Under the pieces are notes generated by a model. That model made no database searches, was not told the DNA's origin, and worked only from the letters and a program-made list of their open reading frames with translations. Source: Candidatus Aquirickettsiella gammari (lineage in GTDB: Bacteria > Pseudomonadota > Gammaproteobacteria > Diplorickettsiales > Diplorickettsiaceae). From it: a stretch of 51,115 bases of DNA. Shown one piece after another: positions 25,196-34,241 of the stretch. The first letter of the stretch is position 1. The number at the start of each line of letters is the position of its first letter. Location: positions 1 through 51,115 of the forward strand of contig NMOS02000011.1 in assembly GCA_002290645.2 (NCBI GenBank), read 5' to 3'. The position numbers and the translations under genes are program-made.

Positions 25196-26392
25196 TTAAC
25201 AGATTGCTAAAAATTGCGATATGGCCATAATACGTTGCTCAACTAGTTTTTTTCCTAACGCAGCACCACTGAAACCTTGTTTTTTAAGCACTTTAGCTGA
25301 TACTTTTTTAGCTTCGGTAAGCGCAGATAATACTCTATCTTTTTGTAAATAAGGCTGGCTTTCTAGGCCAGCATAGGCTTGAAAATCAGCTTCGCAAACC
25401 AATAAAAACTGCTCAATGCGGGAAGACTGTCTAAAAGCATCGGTTTTTTCTAACAAAATATACAAAGAAGAGGCATCTAACTCTAATGCGCGATGACAAA
25501 GCAAGTGATAAGCTGCCGATGTAAGCGCAAGAGAGGTATAAGCCTGAGGGATGCGATAGCGCCGACATAATGCTCGAATAATATGCAAACCCGCTTGGGT
25601 CTCTTGTTCTGATATTCCTTTGCCTAAGTCACAGAGTATTGCCGCAAAACGTACTTGCGGATCGTCCGTCAAAAGCGTTGCTTTTTCTAAAACAGTTAAG
25701 TAGCTATGTCGCCATGCCGCGGTTTTATTAGCTATTTGCTCATATTGATTATATAACACCTGTAGTTCGGGAAATAAAACCGCTAATGCATCACAATCGT
25801 ATAAGGTTTTAATAAAAGCTTGTGGCGCTAGCTCTGTTAATGCCGATGAAAATTCCTGCCATACTCGTTCTGGAACCAAGGCTTTTACCTCGCCGACTGC
25901 CACCATCGCTTTCATTAACTCCATGGTTTCTCTAGCAACACGAAATCCTAAAGGAGAAAACCTGGCCATAAAGCGTGCAACACGTAAAATACGCACCGGA
26001 TCTTCACTAAATGCAGGCGAAACATGGCGTAACAATTTATTCGCTAGATCTTTTTTTCCCTGAAAAGGATCAATAATATCGCCTTGGCTTGTTTGTGCCA
26101 TCGCATTAATCGTTAAATCTCTACGTTGCAGATCATCTTCTAGCGTTACATCGGGTGCTGCATAACAAGAAAAACCTTTATAACCAGGCCCAGTTTTGCG
26201 CTCTGTGCGCGCGAGCGCATATTCTTGCTGTGTTTTAGGATGGAGAAATACTGGAAAATTCTTTCCAATCAAACGAAATCCTTGCGCTAACATTTCTTCA
26301 GGGCTTGCGCCTACCACGACATAATCACGTTCTCTTATCGGATAACCGAGTAATTGATCTCGCACCGCACCGCCGACTAAATAAATTTCCAA
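25196..26392 (-). CDS. cca: CCA-adding tRNA nucleotidyltransferase with degenerate HD domain
   Basis: Adds or repairs the 3' CCA end of tRNAs. I place the start at a TTG (26392), because AAGGA lies seven bases before it and it gives LEIYLVGGAVRDQLLG, the family's usual N-terminus; the frame is open 26 codons further but that part is hydrophobic and unlike the family. Catalytic elements: GGAVRD, RERDYVVVG (DxD-like pair), RRDLTINAMA, and SEDPVRILRVARFMARF. The C-terminal half aligns with E. coli Cca, but the HD motif LCHDLGKG reads LCDLGKG with Cys for the His, and the following HHGH metal-binding loop is deleted. The extra phosphatase/phosphodiesterase activity is therefore probably lost while CCA addition should remain. 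398 aa against about 412 in E. coli. Confidence 0.92.
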   Translation of the reverse strand: MEIYLVGGAVRDQLLGYPIRERDYVVVGASPEEMLAQGFRLIGKNFPVFLHPKTQQEYALARTERKTGPGYKGFSCYAAPDVTLEDDLQRRDLTINAMAQTSQGDIIDPFQGKKDLANKLLRHVSPAFSEDPVRILRVARFMARFSPLGFRVARETMELMKAMVAVGEVKALVPERVWQEFSSALTELAPQAFIKTLYDCDALAVLFPELQVLYNQYEQIANKTAAWRHSYLTVLEKATLLTDDPQVRFAAILCDLGKGISEQETQAGLHIIRALCRRYRIPQAYTSLALTSAAYHLLCHRALELDASSLYILLEKTDAFRQSSRIEQFLLVCEADFQAYAGLESQPYLQKDRVLSALTEAKKVSAKVLKKQGFSGAALGKKLVEQRIMAISQFLAIC

Positions 26393-26620
26393 AAAATCAT
26401 CCTTACCATGAATGAGTACTTTAACAACATAAATTAAAAGCAAAGTAACAAAATAGATAGCGCTACTCAATTTGCTAAATTAAGTAGCGACTATTTAATA
26501 GCTTATTATAGAATAAGAAGAAGAAAAATCATCTGGTCTACGAACCATTCTTTGGAAAAAAAACTTTATTCTGATTTCTTTAATAAATCCTTAAGTCCTT
26601 AATAAGTAAAAATCGAGCTT

Positions 26621-28600
26621 CTATCTAGCTCTGGAAAATTTATTCATTGGTAACGATATTACCGCTTGCGAATGACGGTTTAGATCAAAATCTCTTTTAG
26701 AACAGGAAGCGCTAAAAAAGGCAAAATGACCCGATGAAATCTTAGCGGTTACCTTGCTATTATTTAATGTAGTTGGCTCTATTATTGGATGTTCAACTGA
26801 ACTAAAACTAGAATCAATCGGTGAACCTTCTCGTTCAAGTTTCAAAAAAGCAGCTAAATATAAAAGCTTTTTATTGGTTTGTTCTAAAATTTCAATTTTA
26901 CTATCTAAATTTTCTGCACAATTAAAGCGATCTCGCTGCCGACTATTCAAATGGTAGGTTAAAAGATTAACAACTGCGTTAATAACAATAAGTGGGATAA
27001 AAAAAACCAGTAGCGGTAACATGCTAGCGTTGATAACCGCTCGAATTCCTAGGCTACTTTTCCATGCGATTTGTTGACTTAGATCAAAACCACAAAATCC
27101 ACCGTCAGAGAAAGCAAAAAAACGATTAAAAATCTTTTTTATTTTTTTAACAGAGGAAGCCGAGCCACCTAGTAATTTGCCTTGATCACTAGACTCATAA
27201 ATACGGCTTTCCTTAACACGATTACTAAACGCTAAGTAGAGTTGTTTGATTGAATCATCTACTTTTTTATTTTCTAAAAGTGGCTTAATTTCTCGTTCTG
27301 TTAAGCGAATATTCTCACGCAAATATTCAAATTTCTTCCATTTTTCGAGCTGGATAACTTGTAGTTTCCCTCGTGAATCTTTAAATTGATACTCACATTT
27401 TTCATTGAGACTATTAAAAATGCTACGTTGATAATAATCCTCTCTAGCACGAAACTTCAAAAGCTGTCGTACTAAAAAAAATCCCGCCACACTCAAAATT
27501 AAAATACCGACTGCCAAAGGTGAGGCTGCCATGCCCGCTAAGGCAGTAGCCCCCAGCACGATTAAAAAAGCATTAATAGCCGATGTTAACAAGTAAGTAT
27601 AAAGTAAAACGCTGGTCAAATTAATAATCAGCGACGCAATAAACTGGGTTTTTGGATAAACTTCTTTTAGGTATTGATAAATTGATGATTTTTTTAAGCT
27701 TATAGGTAAAAATCCATCGCTATTAATTTTTTCCTGCATCGCAAAAAGCATATTGGCATAGCGATCTAATTTTGTGCTATCCCCTGTTAATTGCAATATA
27801 TAATTCTGCAGCAAACTAAATTCTTCTTTATTTTTTTCTGCATTAAATACGTCTATCTTTATGCGTTCAAGTAATTTTTCTGCTTCCGGGGTCATTAGAT
27901 TAGGACAAATGCTAGGATCTTTTTTGACTAAAAAAATAAAGCGTATAAGCAAATAAATTGCGATAGACACCGTAATTAATACAAAAACAACTGGAAAACT
28001 ATATAGTGATAAGGAAAAAAATAAAAATAATAAGCTAATCCAATTTAATAAATTCGCATGAGCACTGAGGGCATCCCAAATGGCAGTAAAAAATCGGAAT
28101 GTTTTATTTCTAACTAGAAAGGTATTCGCTCTTTCCCAAATGGTGTTAACCGGGTAAATACGAATACATTCGGTCTCTTTTAAATAATGCACTGTTAGGT
28201 TTTTAATTGGTTTTACTGGCTGCTGCTCTTCTTCAACGACTAAATAATGCTTTCGATGCAATGTTATAAAGTTTTTTTCTCTATCGTCGATAGCCCAAGG
28301 ATTAGCCTTATCTTCAGAATAAAATAACAATCGTCGATTATATTGCTCGATTAAATAATTTATTTTTTGCAATCGATCACTGAATTTATTTAGATCTTTA
28401 AATTCATGCAGTGAAATTAAATAATCCCAATTATTACTTTTATTTTTTTTATAATCTGCAAAAAAATTCTTAAAGAAATTTAAAAGAAAAGGAAGGACCG
28501 TGGTATCATCTAGTTGGTCCACTCTAAGCATTCTACCCGTAAAGCTAGGTATCTTTTTTATTTCATTCCAAATTGAAATAAATTTTCTACGATAAGGCAC
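26621..28600 (-). CDS. Large multi-pass membrane protein of unknown function
   Basis: A 659-residue protein I cannot assign. It has three hydrophobic blocks: about residues 185-230 (LLNWISLLFLFFSLSLYSF then VVFVLITVSIAIYLLIRFIF, two segments), about 325-380 (INLTSVLLYTYLLTSAINAFLIVLG, then SPLAVGILILSVAGFFLV) and about 535-565 (SMLPLLVFFIPLIVINAVVNLL). Long charged soluble stretches lie between them, including an N-terminal domain of about 180 residues and a coiled-coil-prone stretch around KWKKFEYLRENIRLTEREIKPLLE. No signal peptide. High Lys/Asn/Phe content and AT-rich codons resemble accessory genes. It could be a secreted membrane-inserting effector or a bacterial inner-membrane protein. 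Confidence 0.7.
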   Translation of the reverse strand: MPYRRKFISIWNEIKKIPSFTGRMLRVDQLDDTTVLPFLLNFFKNFFADYKKNKSNNWDYLISLHEFKDLNKFSDRLQKINYLIEQYNRRLLFYSEDKANPWAIDDREKNFITLHRKHYLVVEEEQQPVKPIKNLTVHYLKETECIRIYPVNTIWERANTFLVRNKTFRFFTAIWDALSAHANLLNWISLLFLFFSLSLYSFPVVFVLITVSIAIYLLIRFIFLVKKDPSICPNLMTPEAEKLLERIKIDVFNAEKNKEEFSLLQNYILQLTGDSTKLDRYANMLFAMQEKINSDGFLPISLKKSSIYQYLKEVYPKTQFIASLIINLTSVLLYTYLLTSAINAFLIVLGATALAGMAASPLAVGILILSVAGFFLVRQLLKFRAREDYYQRSIFNSLNEKCEYQFKDSRGKLQVIQLEKWKKFEYLRENIRLTEREIKPLLENKKVDDSIKQLYLAFSNRVKESRIYESSDQGKLLGGSASSVKKIKKIFNRFFAFSDGGFCGFDLSQQIAWKSSLGIRAVINASMLPLLVFFIPLIVINAVVNLLTYHLNSRQRDRFNCAENLDSKIEILEQTNKKLLYLAAFLKLEREGSPIDSSFSSVEHPIIEPTTLNNSKVTAKISSGHFAFFSASCSKRDFDLNRHSQAVISLPMNKFSRAR

Positions 28601-28703
28601 TTAGGCTATTTATTGTTATATTGGGGTTTCAAACTCAACTAATAGCTTATTTCAGGCTAAGCGATTTGGAACAAAAAAGTCAAGCTGGCTGAAAGATATA
28701 TTT

Positions 28704-30626
28704 TTATCTTTTTGGACAAAATGAGGTTTTACTGCCATCTTCTTTCCATTCTGCCTGTATACAGTGCGCCGCAATTTCTTCATAAAGTTTATTTGAAAAA
28801 TTTGCGGTTAACATAACACGATTGCCAAATTGAGTACGTTGAACTAAACGATCATCCGTTAGCCACTCGAATTGAGTAAGCGCTTCTAAACCAGCCATTT
28901 GATGCAAAGGTGAGAAAAAATTATAATATTCAGAAAAATAATTTTGTATCTTATCTAAGGTTTTTTTATCTAATACCCAAATAGGTGGGATATTGTAAAG
29001 ATTTTGCAACAAGGCCTTCACCTGCCTAGTTGCTAGAATTTTTAATTCACTTAACTCCGAACGATCAGTTGAAATAACCGAATCATGAAAAACGACTTCA
29101 TAAAGCGGTAATCTATAGCGTGGATTATAGTTGGCATAAATAAATTCATCGGGGGCATTATAAGGTTTAAATAGGGCCCTTAACGCTTTGATAGGCCACC
29201 CTAGCCGAAACTGTTTTTTATCTTCTTGAAAAATTGGCCAAAATGCTTGAGAAAACGTTAAAAATGCCCCATTATTATAGGCAATAACACCAGCAGACCA
29301 GGCTAAGCCTCTTTCAGAGCCTAATACTAATTTTTTAGTGCTGCTAATATAGCGCATACGTTCTAATCGATTATTTAAATCCTGCACTGATGTCATTGGA
29401 TGTTGCTTTGAATAATCTTCATAAAGTGGATAGGCCGCATCGTAATCAAGGAAAAGGCTGTTATCCCCTTTCGCTAACATAGCCTCAATATGGTTTGCTA
29501 TATTTTTTTCTTTAGATTCCCTTAAGCGCAAAGCCTCGGAACTTAAATAACAACCTCGATTGGCGTATCCGGTTAAAATAGATCCATTGACATCGCGAAT
29601 ACAGGCTTCTGGCCATAAGTATTTAGGCCACCCTAGCGTAATATTGTCGGATTTTTTCGGGTTTACCGCATTATCGAAATTATCATATGGGCCTATTAAA
29701 TAACCCATACTTTCAGCCATATGCACATAATCTTTATCGACATTAAAACCATTCTGAACAGGACTTGCATTATAATTTATCAATGCGTGTTTAATCCCTA
29801 GTTTATCCAATTTGTCCAACATCGCTAAACTCTTGCCATCTCCCCATACCCAGATATGGAAAGCGCCTAATAATTTATTCACATTGGCATTTTCCAATAT
29901 CTTTTGTTTGAGTGAAACAAACTTGTTTTGCTCAATGAGCAAATTACGATAATCCACGGCAGGGCTAATCGGTGAGTTACCAGTCAGATGAATAAATACT
30001 TCATAGGAAAGATGCATCTTGCTTAGAAAATGATGTGTATTAAGCAAATACAATTGTCCTTGCCGCTGTTGCACTTGTGCATCGGTATTTTCATCCTTAT
30101 CAGCCAAAATATAGCTCACATAATTGTGGGGATACTCGATAGCCCAAAAAGGCATACTCAATGATAGAGATTTAGGATATTTATTAAATTCTTTTAACCA
30201 AAAAGGATCATGATTAGGAATGTATAAGCCTTCACCATCAGGAAGAATTAAGGCCTTAGCTTGTGAGGTTAAACCGGCCATAGGCCATTGAAAACTTTGC
30301 GCTTTATCGCTGATAAATAAAAATTTTAAGCCTTGCTCATCGACAGCAACTTTAACCTGAATCTTAAGATGAGGGTAATGCCATTGCGCATCTTTGCGAC
30401 TACTTTCCAATTCTTTCACCGCATCGAAACGATGCTCGCCTTGGGTTAAATTAATTTCTGTTTGGCCATTTACAGGAAGCACTGAAATCGCTAAGGTTGC
30501 CGGATCAATACTAAACTGACCTGTTTTAGCGGATAAATTAATGGTCTCTTCGGCCCAAATTAGCGGCGTAACAAAAACAAGGGCGCAAAAAAGCAAGCCA
30601 CATTTTTTAAACATACCTTTAGACAT
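28704..30626 (-). CDS. Secreted glycoside-hydrolase-like protein
   Basis: A 640-residue exported protein: signal peptide KKCGLLFCALVFVTPLIWA, cleavage near Ala25. The N-terminal 230 residues are beta-rich with repeated tryptophans, like the sandwich domains of large glycosidases. From about 250 to 480 a TIM-barrel-like part follows: KLLGAFHIWVWGDGKS, KLGIKHALINYN, SMGYLIGPYDN, then NSLFLDYDAAYPLYEDY (Asp394 and Asp396 as possible nucleophile residues) and KKLVLGSERGLAW (Glu438 as possible acid/base). This layout recalls GH101/GH129-type enzymes and DUF5696-like relatives, but I cannot fix the family. Substrate unknown, possibly host or arthropod glycans. It is divergent from psd. Confidence 0.55.
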   Translation of the reverse strand: MSKGMFKKCGLLFCALVFVTPLIWAEETINLSAKTGQFSIDPATLAISVLPVNGQTEINLTQGEHRFDAVKELESSRKDAQWHYPHLKIQVKVAVDEQGLKFLFISDKAQSFQWPMAGLTSQAKALILPDGEGLYIPNHDPFWLKEFNKYPKSLSLSMPFWAIEYPHNYVSYILADKDENTDAQVQQRQGQLYLLNTHHFLSKMHLSYEVFIHLTGNSPISPAVDYRNLLIEQNKFVSLKQKILENANVNKLLGAFHIWVWGDGKSLAMLDKLDKLGIKHALINYNASPVQNGFNVDKDYVHMAESMGYLIGPYDNFDNAVNPKKSDNITLGWPKYLWPEACIRDVNGSILTGYANRGCYLSSEALRLRESKEKNIANHIEAMLAKGDNSLFLDYDAAYPLYEDYSKQHPMTSVQDLNNRLERMRYISSTKKLVLGSERGLAWSAGVIAYNNGAFLTFSQAFWPIFQEDKKQFRLGWPIKALRALFKPYNAPDEFIYANYNPRYRLPLYEVVFHDSVISTDRSELSELKILATRQVKALLQNLYNIPPIWVLDKKTLDKIQNYFSEYYNFFSPLHQMAGLEALTQFEWLTDDRLVQRTQFGNRVMLTANFSNKLYEEIAAHCIQAEWKEDGSKTSFCPKR

Positions 30627-30781
30627 CCCAGTACTTCGGTAATAAAAAATTGATTATATAGTGAAGCCATAAGACGGTCAAAATATTTACAACTTATTCG
30701 CCAGGCCGGTTAATGAATTTTAACGGTATATGACGGGCTGGTCCCGGTTTTAATATTTACAAAAACGAGGGGCTACAGACT

Positions 30782-30810
30782 TTCATGAAGTAAAATGACC
30801 GCGCTATAAT
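30782..30810 (+). promoter_or_regulatory. Promoter for psd
   Basis: A perfect TATAAT (30805-30810) lies 17 bases downstream of a weak -35, TTCATG (30782-30787). It is about 40 bases before the psd start, leaving a short leader that contains the AAGGAGGA ribosome site. Confidence 0.5.
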
Positions 30811-30852
30811 GAAAGTATTTTTACTCGCCAAAATCCCCATAAGGAGGATTCG

Positions 30853-31689
30853 TTGCACACTCGTTACCAGTCTTTATTACCACAACACGGTTTATCGCGC
30901 TTTGCAGGATGGATTGCCAACTGCAAACAAGCATGGATAAAAAATAGATTAATCCATGGTTTCATACGTCACTATGATGTCGATATGAGCTTAGCATTAG
31001 AAGAAAATCCCCATCATTATATTAATTTTAATCATTTTTTTACCCGCGCTTTAAAACCAGAAATGCGCGCCATTTCAACGAGACCTGAAGATATCGTATC
31101 GCCTGTTGACGGCTGTATTAGTCAAATGGGTGACATTAATGAAAATCAGCTTATTCAAGCCAAAAAAATAAATTATAGTTTACAAGCTTTATTAGCAGGT
31201 TCTGCCAAATTAGCCACACAATTTCAAGGCGGTAAATTTGCAACCTTTTACCTGGCTCCTAAAGATTATCATCGGGTACATATGCCTTATACCGGCGAAT
31301 TAAAAGAAATGATTTATGTTCCGGGTCGCTTGTTTTCAGTAAATGCTAAAACCGCCACTGAACTGCCTAATTTATTTGTTCGCAATGAACGGGTCATCAC
31401 CTTGTTTAACACCCCCCTAGGTCCTATGGCGATCATTTTAGTCGGCGCTATGCTAGTTGCCAGTATTAGCACGGCATGGGAAGGCCCCATCGCCCCTTCT
31501 TCAGGACGGCATATTTATCACTGGCATTACCTAGATAATAAAATCTCTTTAAATAAAGGTCAGGAATTAGGATGTTTTCAATTAGGCTCAACAGTCATTG
31601 CCTTATTTGCACCTAATCGGATGACTTGGTCATCGTCGACATCCACCCCGAAAGTGCAATTTGGTGAGTGTATTGGTCATATTTTATAA
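30853..31689 (+). CDS. psd: Phosphatidylserine decarboxylase proenzyme
   Basis: Inner-membrane enzyme that converts phosphatidylserine to phosphatidylethanolamine. The 278-residue proenzyme self-cleaves at the LGST motif, here FQLGSTVIALF with Ser246 becoming the pyruvoyl group. Other signatures: FNHFFTRALKPEMR, SPVDGCISQMG, and FYLAPKDYHRVHMPYTGEL with the conserved His. It starts with TTG at 30853, supported by AAGGAGGA five bases upstream; the next Met would remove conserved residues. pssA (36848-37693), six kilobases on, provides its substrate. Confidence 0.96.
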   Translation: MHTRYQSLLPQHGLSRFAGWIANCKQAWIKNRLIHGFIRHYDVDMSLALEENPHHYINFNHFFTRALKPEMRAISTRPEDIVSPVDGCISQMGDINENQLIQAKKINYSLQALLAGSAKLATQFQGGKFATFYLAPKDYHRVHMPYTGELKEMIYVPGRLFSVNAKTATELPNLFVRNERVITLFNTPLGPMAIILVGAMLVASISTAWEGPIAPSSGRHIYHWHYLDNKISLNKGQELGCFQLGSTVIALFAPNRMTWSSSTSTPKVQFGECIGHIL

Positions 31690-31715
31690 GATGTGTTATA
31701 TAAGCGCATTGTGGT

Positions 31716-31721
31716 TATAAT
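31716..31721 (+). promoter_or_regulatory. -10 element upstream of the thioesterase gene
   Basis: TATAAT at 31716-31721 lies about 38 bases before the thioesterase ATG, in the 70-base gap after psd. No good -35 is visible at 16-18 bases, so this is a tentative promoter. Confidence 0.35.
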
Positions 31722-31758
31722 GTCTCTATCGATGAGAAAAATAGGTTAGGTAATACCA

Positions 31759-32253
31759 ATGACAACACCACAAGCAAAACCCGTTACAGCCTCAGCTGTC
31801 CATGACCATACTTACAAAATATTCCCTAATGATTTGAACTCGACCGAAACGGTCTTTGGGGGCCTAGTTATGTCGACTCTCGACAGAGTTGCTTCTGTTG
31901 TTGCAGAGCGACATAGCCAAAAGCCGTGTGTCACTGTTTCTGTCGACGCTATGCATTTTTTACAGCCCGCCAGACGAGGAGATATTTTAATTTTTCAAGC
32001 CGCTATTAATCGTAGCTGGAATAGCTCTATGGAAATAGGCGTGAGAGTTCTTGCCGAGGACTATCGTACCGGCGAACGACGCCACATGGTTTCAGCCTAT
32101 TTTACCTTTGTGGGCACCGATGAAAATGGACATCCGGCTAATGTTTCTGCAGTTATTCCCGAAACTGAAGATGAAAAAAGGCGCTACGAGGAAGCGGGTC
32201 AGCGACGTGAACGCCGACATCAAGAAGCAAGAAATCGACGTGCTCACGGATAA
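31759..32253 (+). CDS. Acyl-CoA thioesterase, hotdog fold (YciA/Acot-like)
   Basis: A 164-residue single hotdog domain that hydrolyses acyl-CoA to free fatty acid and CoA. Family residues are visible: NDLNSTETVFGGLVMSTLDRVASVVAERHS (the active-site Asn/Asp region and the central helix), VTVSVDAMHFLQPARRGDIL, and SSMEIGVRVLAEDYRTGERRHMVSAYFTFVGTDENG. The last 30 residues form a highly charged Arg/Glu tail (EKRRYEEAGQRRERRHQEAR) beyond the fold. The exact acyl length is not readable. It follows psd by 70 bases but has its own -10-like element. Confidence 0.88.
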   Translation: MTTPQAKPVTASAVHDHTYKIFPNDLNSTETVFGGLVMSTLDRVASVVAERHSQKPCVTVSVDAMHFLQPARRGDILIFQAAINRSWNSSMEIGVRVLAEDYRTGERRHMVSAYFTFVGTDENGHPANVSAVIPETEDEKRRYEEAGQRRERRHQEARNRRAHG

Positions 32254-32360
32254 ATGCCACTTATTAAATAATATCTAAGCCCTAATAACTTCTTGGAATT
32301 TGTTAAGCGGTCGCAAAGATGTTGGTTTGATAAAAATAAAAGAATTTTGTTGGAGAGAAT

Positions 32361-33137
32361 ATGTCGATTCAAGTGTTACCCATTTTGGCTTTTAAGGATA
32401 ATTATATTTGGTGCCTCATTAATGAGGAGACAAAACATTGTCTAATTGTCGATCCAGGTGAAGCAAAACCTGTTCTAGCGCAACTAAAACATTTAAATCT
32501 CACCCTAGATGCACTATTGATTACGCATCATCATTGGGATCACACCAATGGAATCCGATCCATTTTAAAATCATTTCCAGTTCCCGTATTTGGTCCGGCT
32601 AAAGAAAAAATTGTTGGCTTAACCCATCCTGTTGATGAAGGTGACAAGGTTGAATTAGCAAACTGGCCGATAAGTTTTGCGGTTCTCGCTATTCCTGGTC
32701 ATACCTTAGGCCATATTGCCTATTATGGAAACCAACTTCTATTTTGTGGTGATACCTTGTTTACAGGTGGTTGCGGTCGATTATTTGAAGGAACTGCTGA
32801 ACAAATGCTGAACTCTCTAAAAAAATTGGCTCATTTACCCGATCAAACACAGATTTACTGTGGGCATGAATACACACTGGCTAATCTTCATTTCGCCCAA
32901 GCCGCAGAACCTAGTAATCCTCATATAAAAGAGCGCTTGGAAAAAACCAGGATATTACGTCAAAAAAATTTGGCCAGTGTTCCCAGCTCTTTAGGTGAAG
33001 AGCGATTGAGTAATCCTTTTTTACGCTGTAAAAATCCAGGAATACTAACGCAAATAGAAAAAAGAACCGGGAAAAAATTCACTTCTACGGTTGAAGTATT
33101 TACTTATCTTCGTCAATGGAAAAATAATTTTAAATAA
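32361..33137 (+). CDS. gloB: Hydroxyacylglutathione hydrolase (glyoxalase II)
   Basis: Metallo-beta-lactamase-fold enzyme (258 aa) that splits S-lactoylglutathione to D-lactate and glutathione, the second step of methylglyoxal detoxification. Metal ligands are in THHHWDHTNG (HxHxDH), GHTLGHIAYY, CGDTLFTGGCGRLFEGT and YCGHEYT. The C-terminal glutathione-binding part includes NPHIKERLEKTRILRQKN and NPFLRCKNP. Length matches E. coli GloB (251). The ribosome site TTGGAGAG precedes the ATG. It converges with the bPH2 gene with only five bases between stop codons. Confidence 0.95.
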   Translation: MSIQVLPILAFKDNYIWCLINEETKHCLIVDPGEAKPVLAQLKHLNLTLDALLITHHHWDHTNGIRSILKSFPVPVFGPAKEKIVGLTHPVDEGDKVELANWPISFAVLAIPGHTLGHIAYYGNQLLFCGDTLFTGGCGRLFEGTAEQMLNSLKKLAHLPDQTQIYCGHEYTLANLHFAQAAEPSNPHIKERLEKTRILRQKNLASVPSSLGEERLSNPFLRCKNPGILTQIEKRTGKKFTSTVEVFTYLRQWKNNFK

Positions 33138-33142
33138 TAAGC

Positions 33143-33595
33143 TTAAATTGTTCTTTGTCGCTCGATCTGCGTTTGTACTTTATGACGAAATAACAAAGGA
33201 TTAGGCACCGCAGGAAATAATTCGGCCGATCCGCCGACACCACGGATACGAATTGTGCCATAATCTAATAATCGACCTAAAATACTTTGCTCGACCTCTA
33301 CTGCTTCTATACGATTTAATGCGTTTTCAAATGAATAACGTCGAATAAATCCTAACTTAATAATTACACGTTGATTAGTAATGCCAAATTCTGAGGTGTA
33401 ATAAACCATTAGCGCGGACAAACAACTCAGCAATGTTATAAGTCCAGCAAGGTCTGCCATTAAAATAAGCCCCCAATAAAAAGCACAGATAGCCAGCAAC
33501 AAACTTATAACGGGCCTAAAAAAAATGATCCAATGTGGATGACTACGGTAAATGAGCTTTTCATCTGACAGAAGTATTTTATCAATATAATTCAT
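33143..33595 (-). CDS. bPH2-domain membrane protein
   Basis: A 150-residue protein with a bacterial pleckstrin-homology (bPH2, YdbS/YdbT-type) domain. An N-terminal soluble part (DEKLIYRSHPHWI) leads to two close membrane segments (about 27-70: VISLLLAICAFYWGLILMADLAGLITLLSCLSALMVYY) and then the PH beta-sheet with the recognisable FGITNQRVIIKLGFIRRYSFENALNRIEAVEV and YGTIRIRGVGGSAE. The molecular function is unknown; related proteins sit in the inner membrane. It is divergent from folB. Confidence 0.85.
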   Translation of the reverse strand: MNYIDKILLSDEKLIYRSHPHWIIFFRPVISLLLAICAFYWGLILMADLAGLITLLSCLSALMVYYTSEFGITNQRVIIKLGFIRRYSFENALNRIEAVEVEQSILGRLLDYGTIRIRGVGGSAELFPAVPNPLLFRHKVQTQIERQRTI

Positions 33596-33684
33596 GCTGA
33601 CCTCTTATTATTTGAGTGACTATTGTTCCTTCCTCGCACGCTAATCCTAGCTAAACTTAGCCTGCTTTGCTATCCTTCTGTCGC

Positions 33685-34050
33685 ATGAATGGGCAATTAA
33701 TATTAGAAAAACTCAACTTAGCGGTTAAATTAGGCTACTCGGCAGAGGAACGCTCCTTGCCACAATGGGTCTCCGTCAAAATTAAGCTCAGCTTTCCTCA
33801 TCTTCCTGCCGCCTGCATCGACGATAACTTAGATAATACCTTTTGTTACGCCACCCTATCTGAAGCCTTGCAAAAATTCTGCGATGAACGTTCTTTTAAA
33901 CTTATCGAAGCCTTGGCTTATCAACTTTATCAATTTCTAAAAAAGAAAACACTCGAAATGAGGCAAGAAAGAGTAGCTATTTTTTTATCTATCAGCAAAA
34001 ATCCTCAGCTACCTAAACTAGAGCAAGCTAGCTTTTCAATTTACGACTAA
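33685..34050 (+). CDS. folB: Dihydroneopterin aldolase
   Basis: Folate-pathway enzyme that converts 7,8-dihydroneopterin to 6-hydroxymethyl-dihydropterin plus glycolaldehyde. The 121-residue product (ATG at 33685; a TTG at 33667 is also open) has the tunnelling fold pattern: LILEKLNLAVKLGYSAEERSLPQ near the pterin site, DDNLDNTFCYATLSEAL, SFKLIEALAYQLYQFL with the conserved Glu of the pterin pocket, and SKNPQLPK carrying the catalytic-type Lys. Divergence is appreciable (LGYSAEER in place of the usual IGVYDWE), but motif order fits FolB. No other folate genes are in the window. Confidence 0.85.
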   Translation: MNGQLILEKLNLAVKLGYSAEERSLPQWVSVKIKLSFPHLPAACIDDNLDNTFCYATLSEALQKFCDERSFKLIEALAYQLYQFLKKKTLEMRQERVAIFLSISKNPQLPKLEQASFSIYD

Positions 34051-34241
34051 GCGCAACCTCTTATCAACGCTATAATTAAATTTCTATTTTAGTTACACTA
34101 TATCTTATGTAAATCTCTCGCAAAAAATAAATCGTTTGCCTAAGTGTTAAATACCTCGCTTTAAAAGGATTTATTTTCCGGGTAACTAAATATTGGCAAA
34201 GATAATACAACAAAGAAAGCAAAGCTTCTGCAAGAGGTCTT

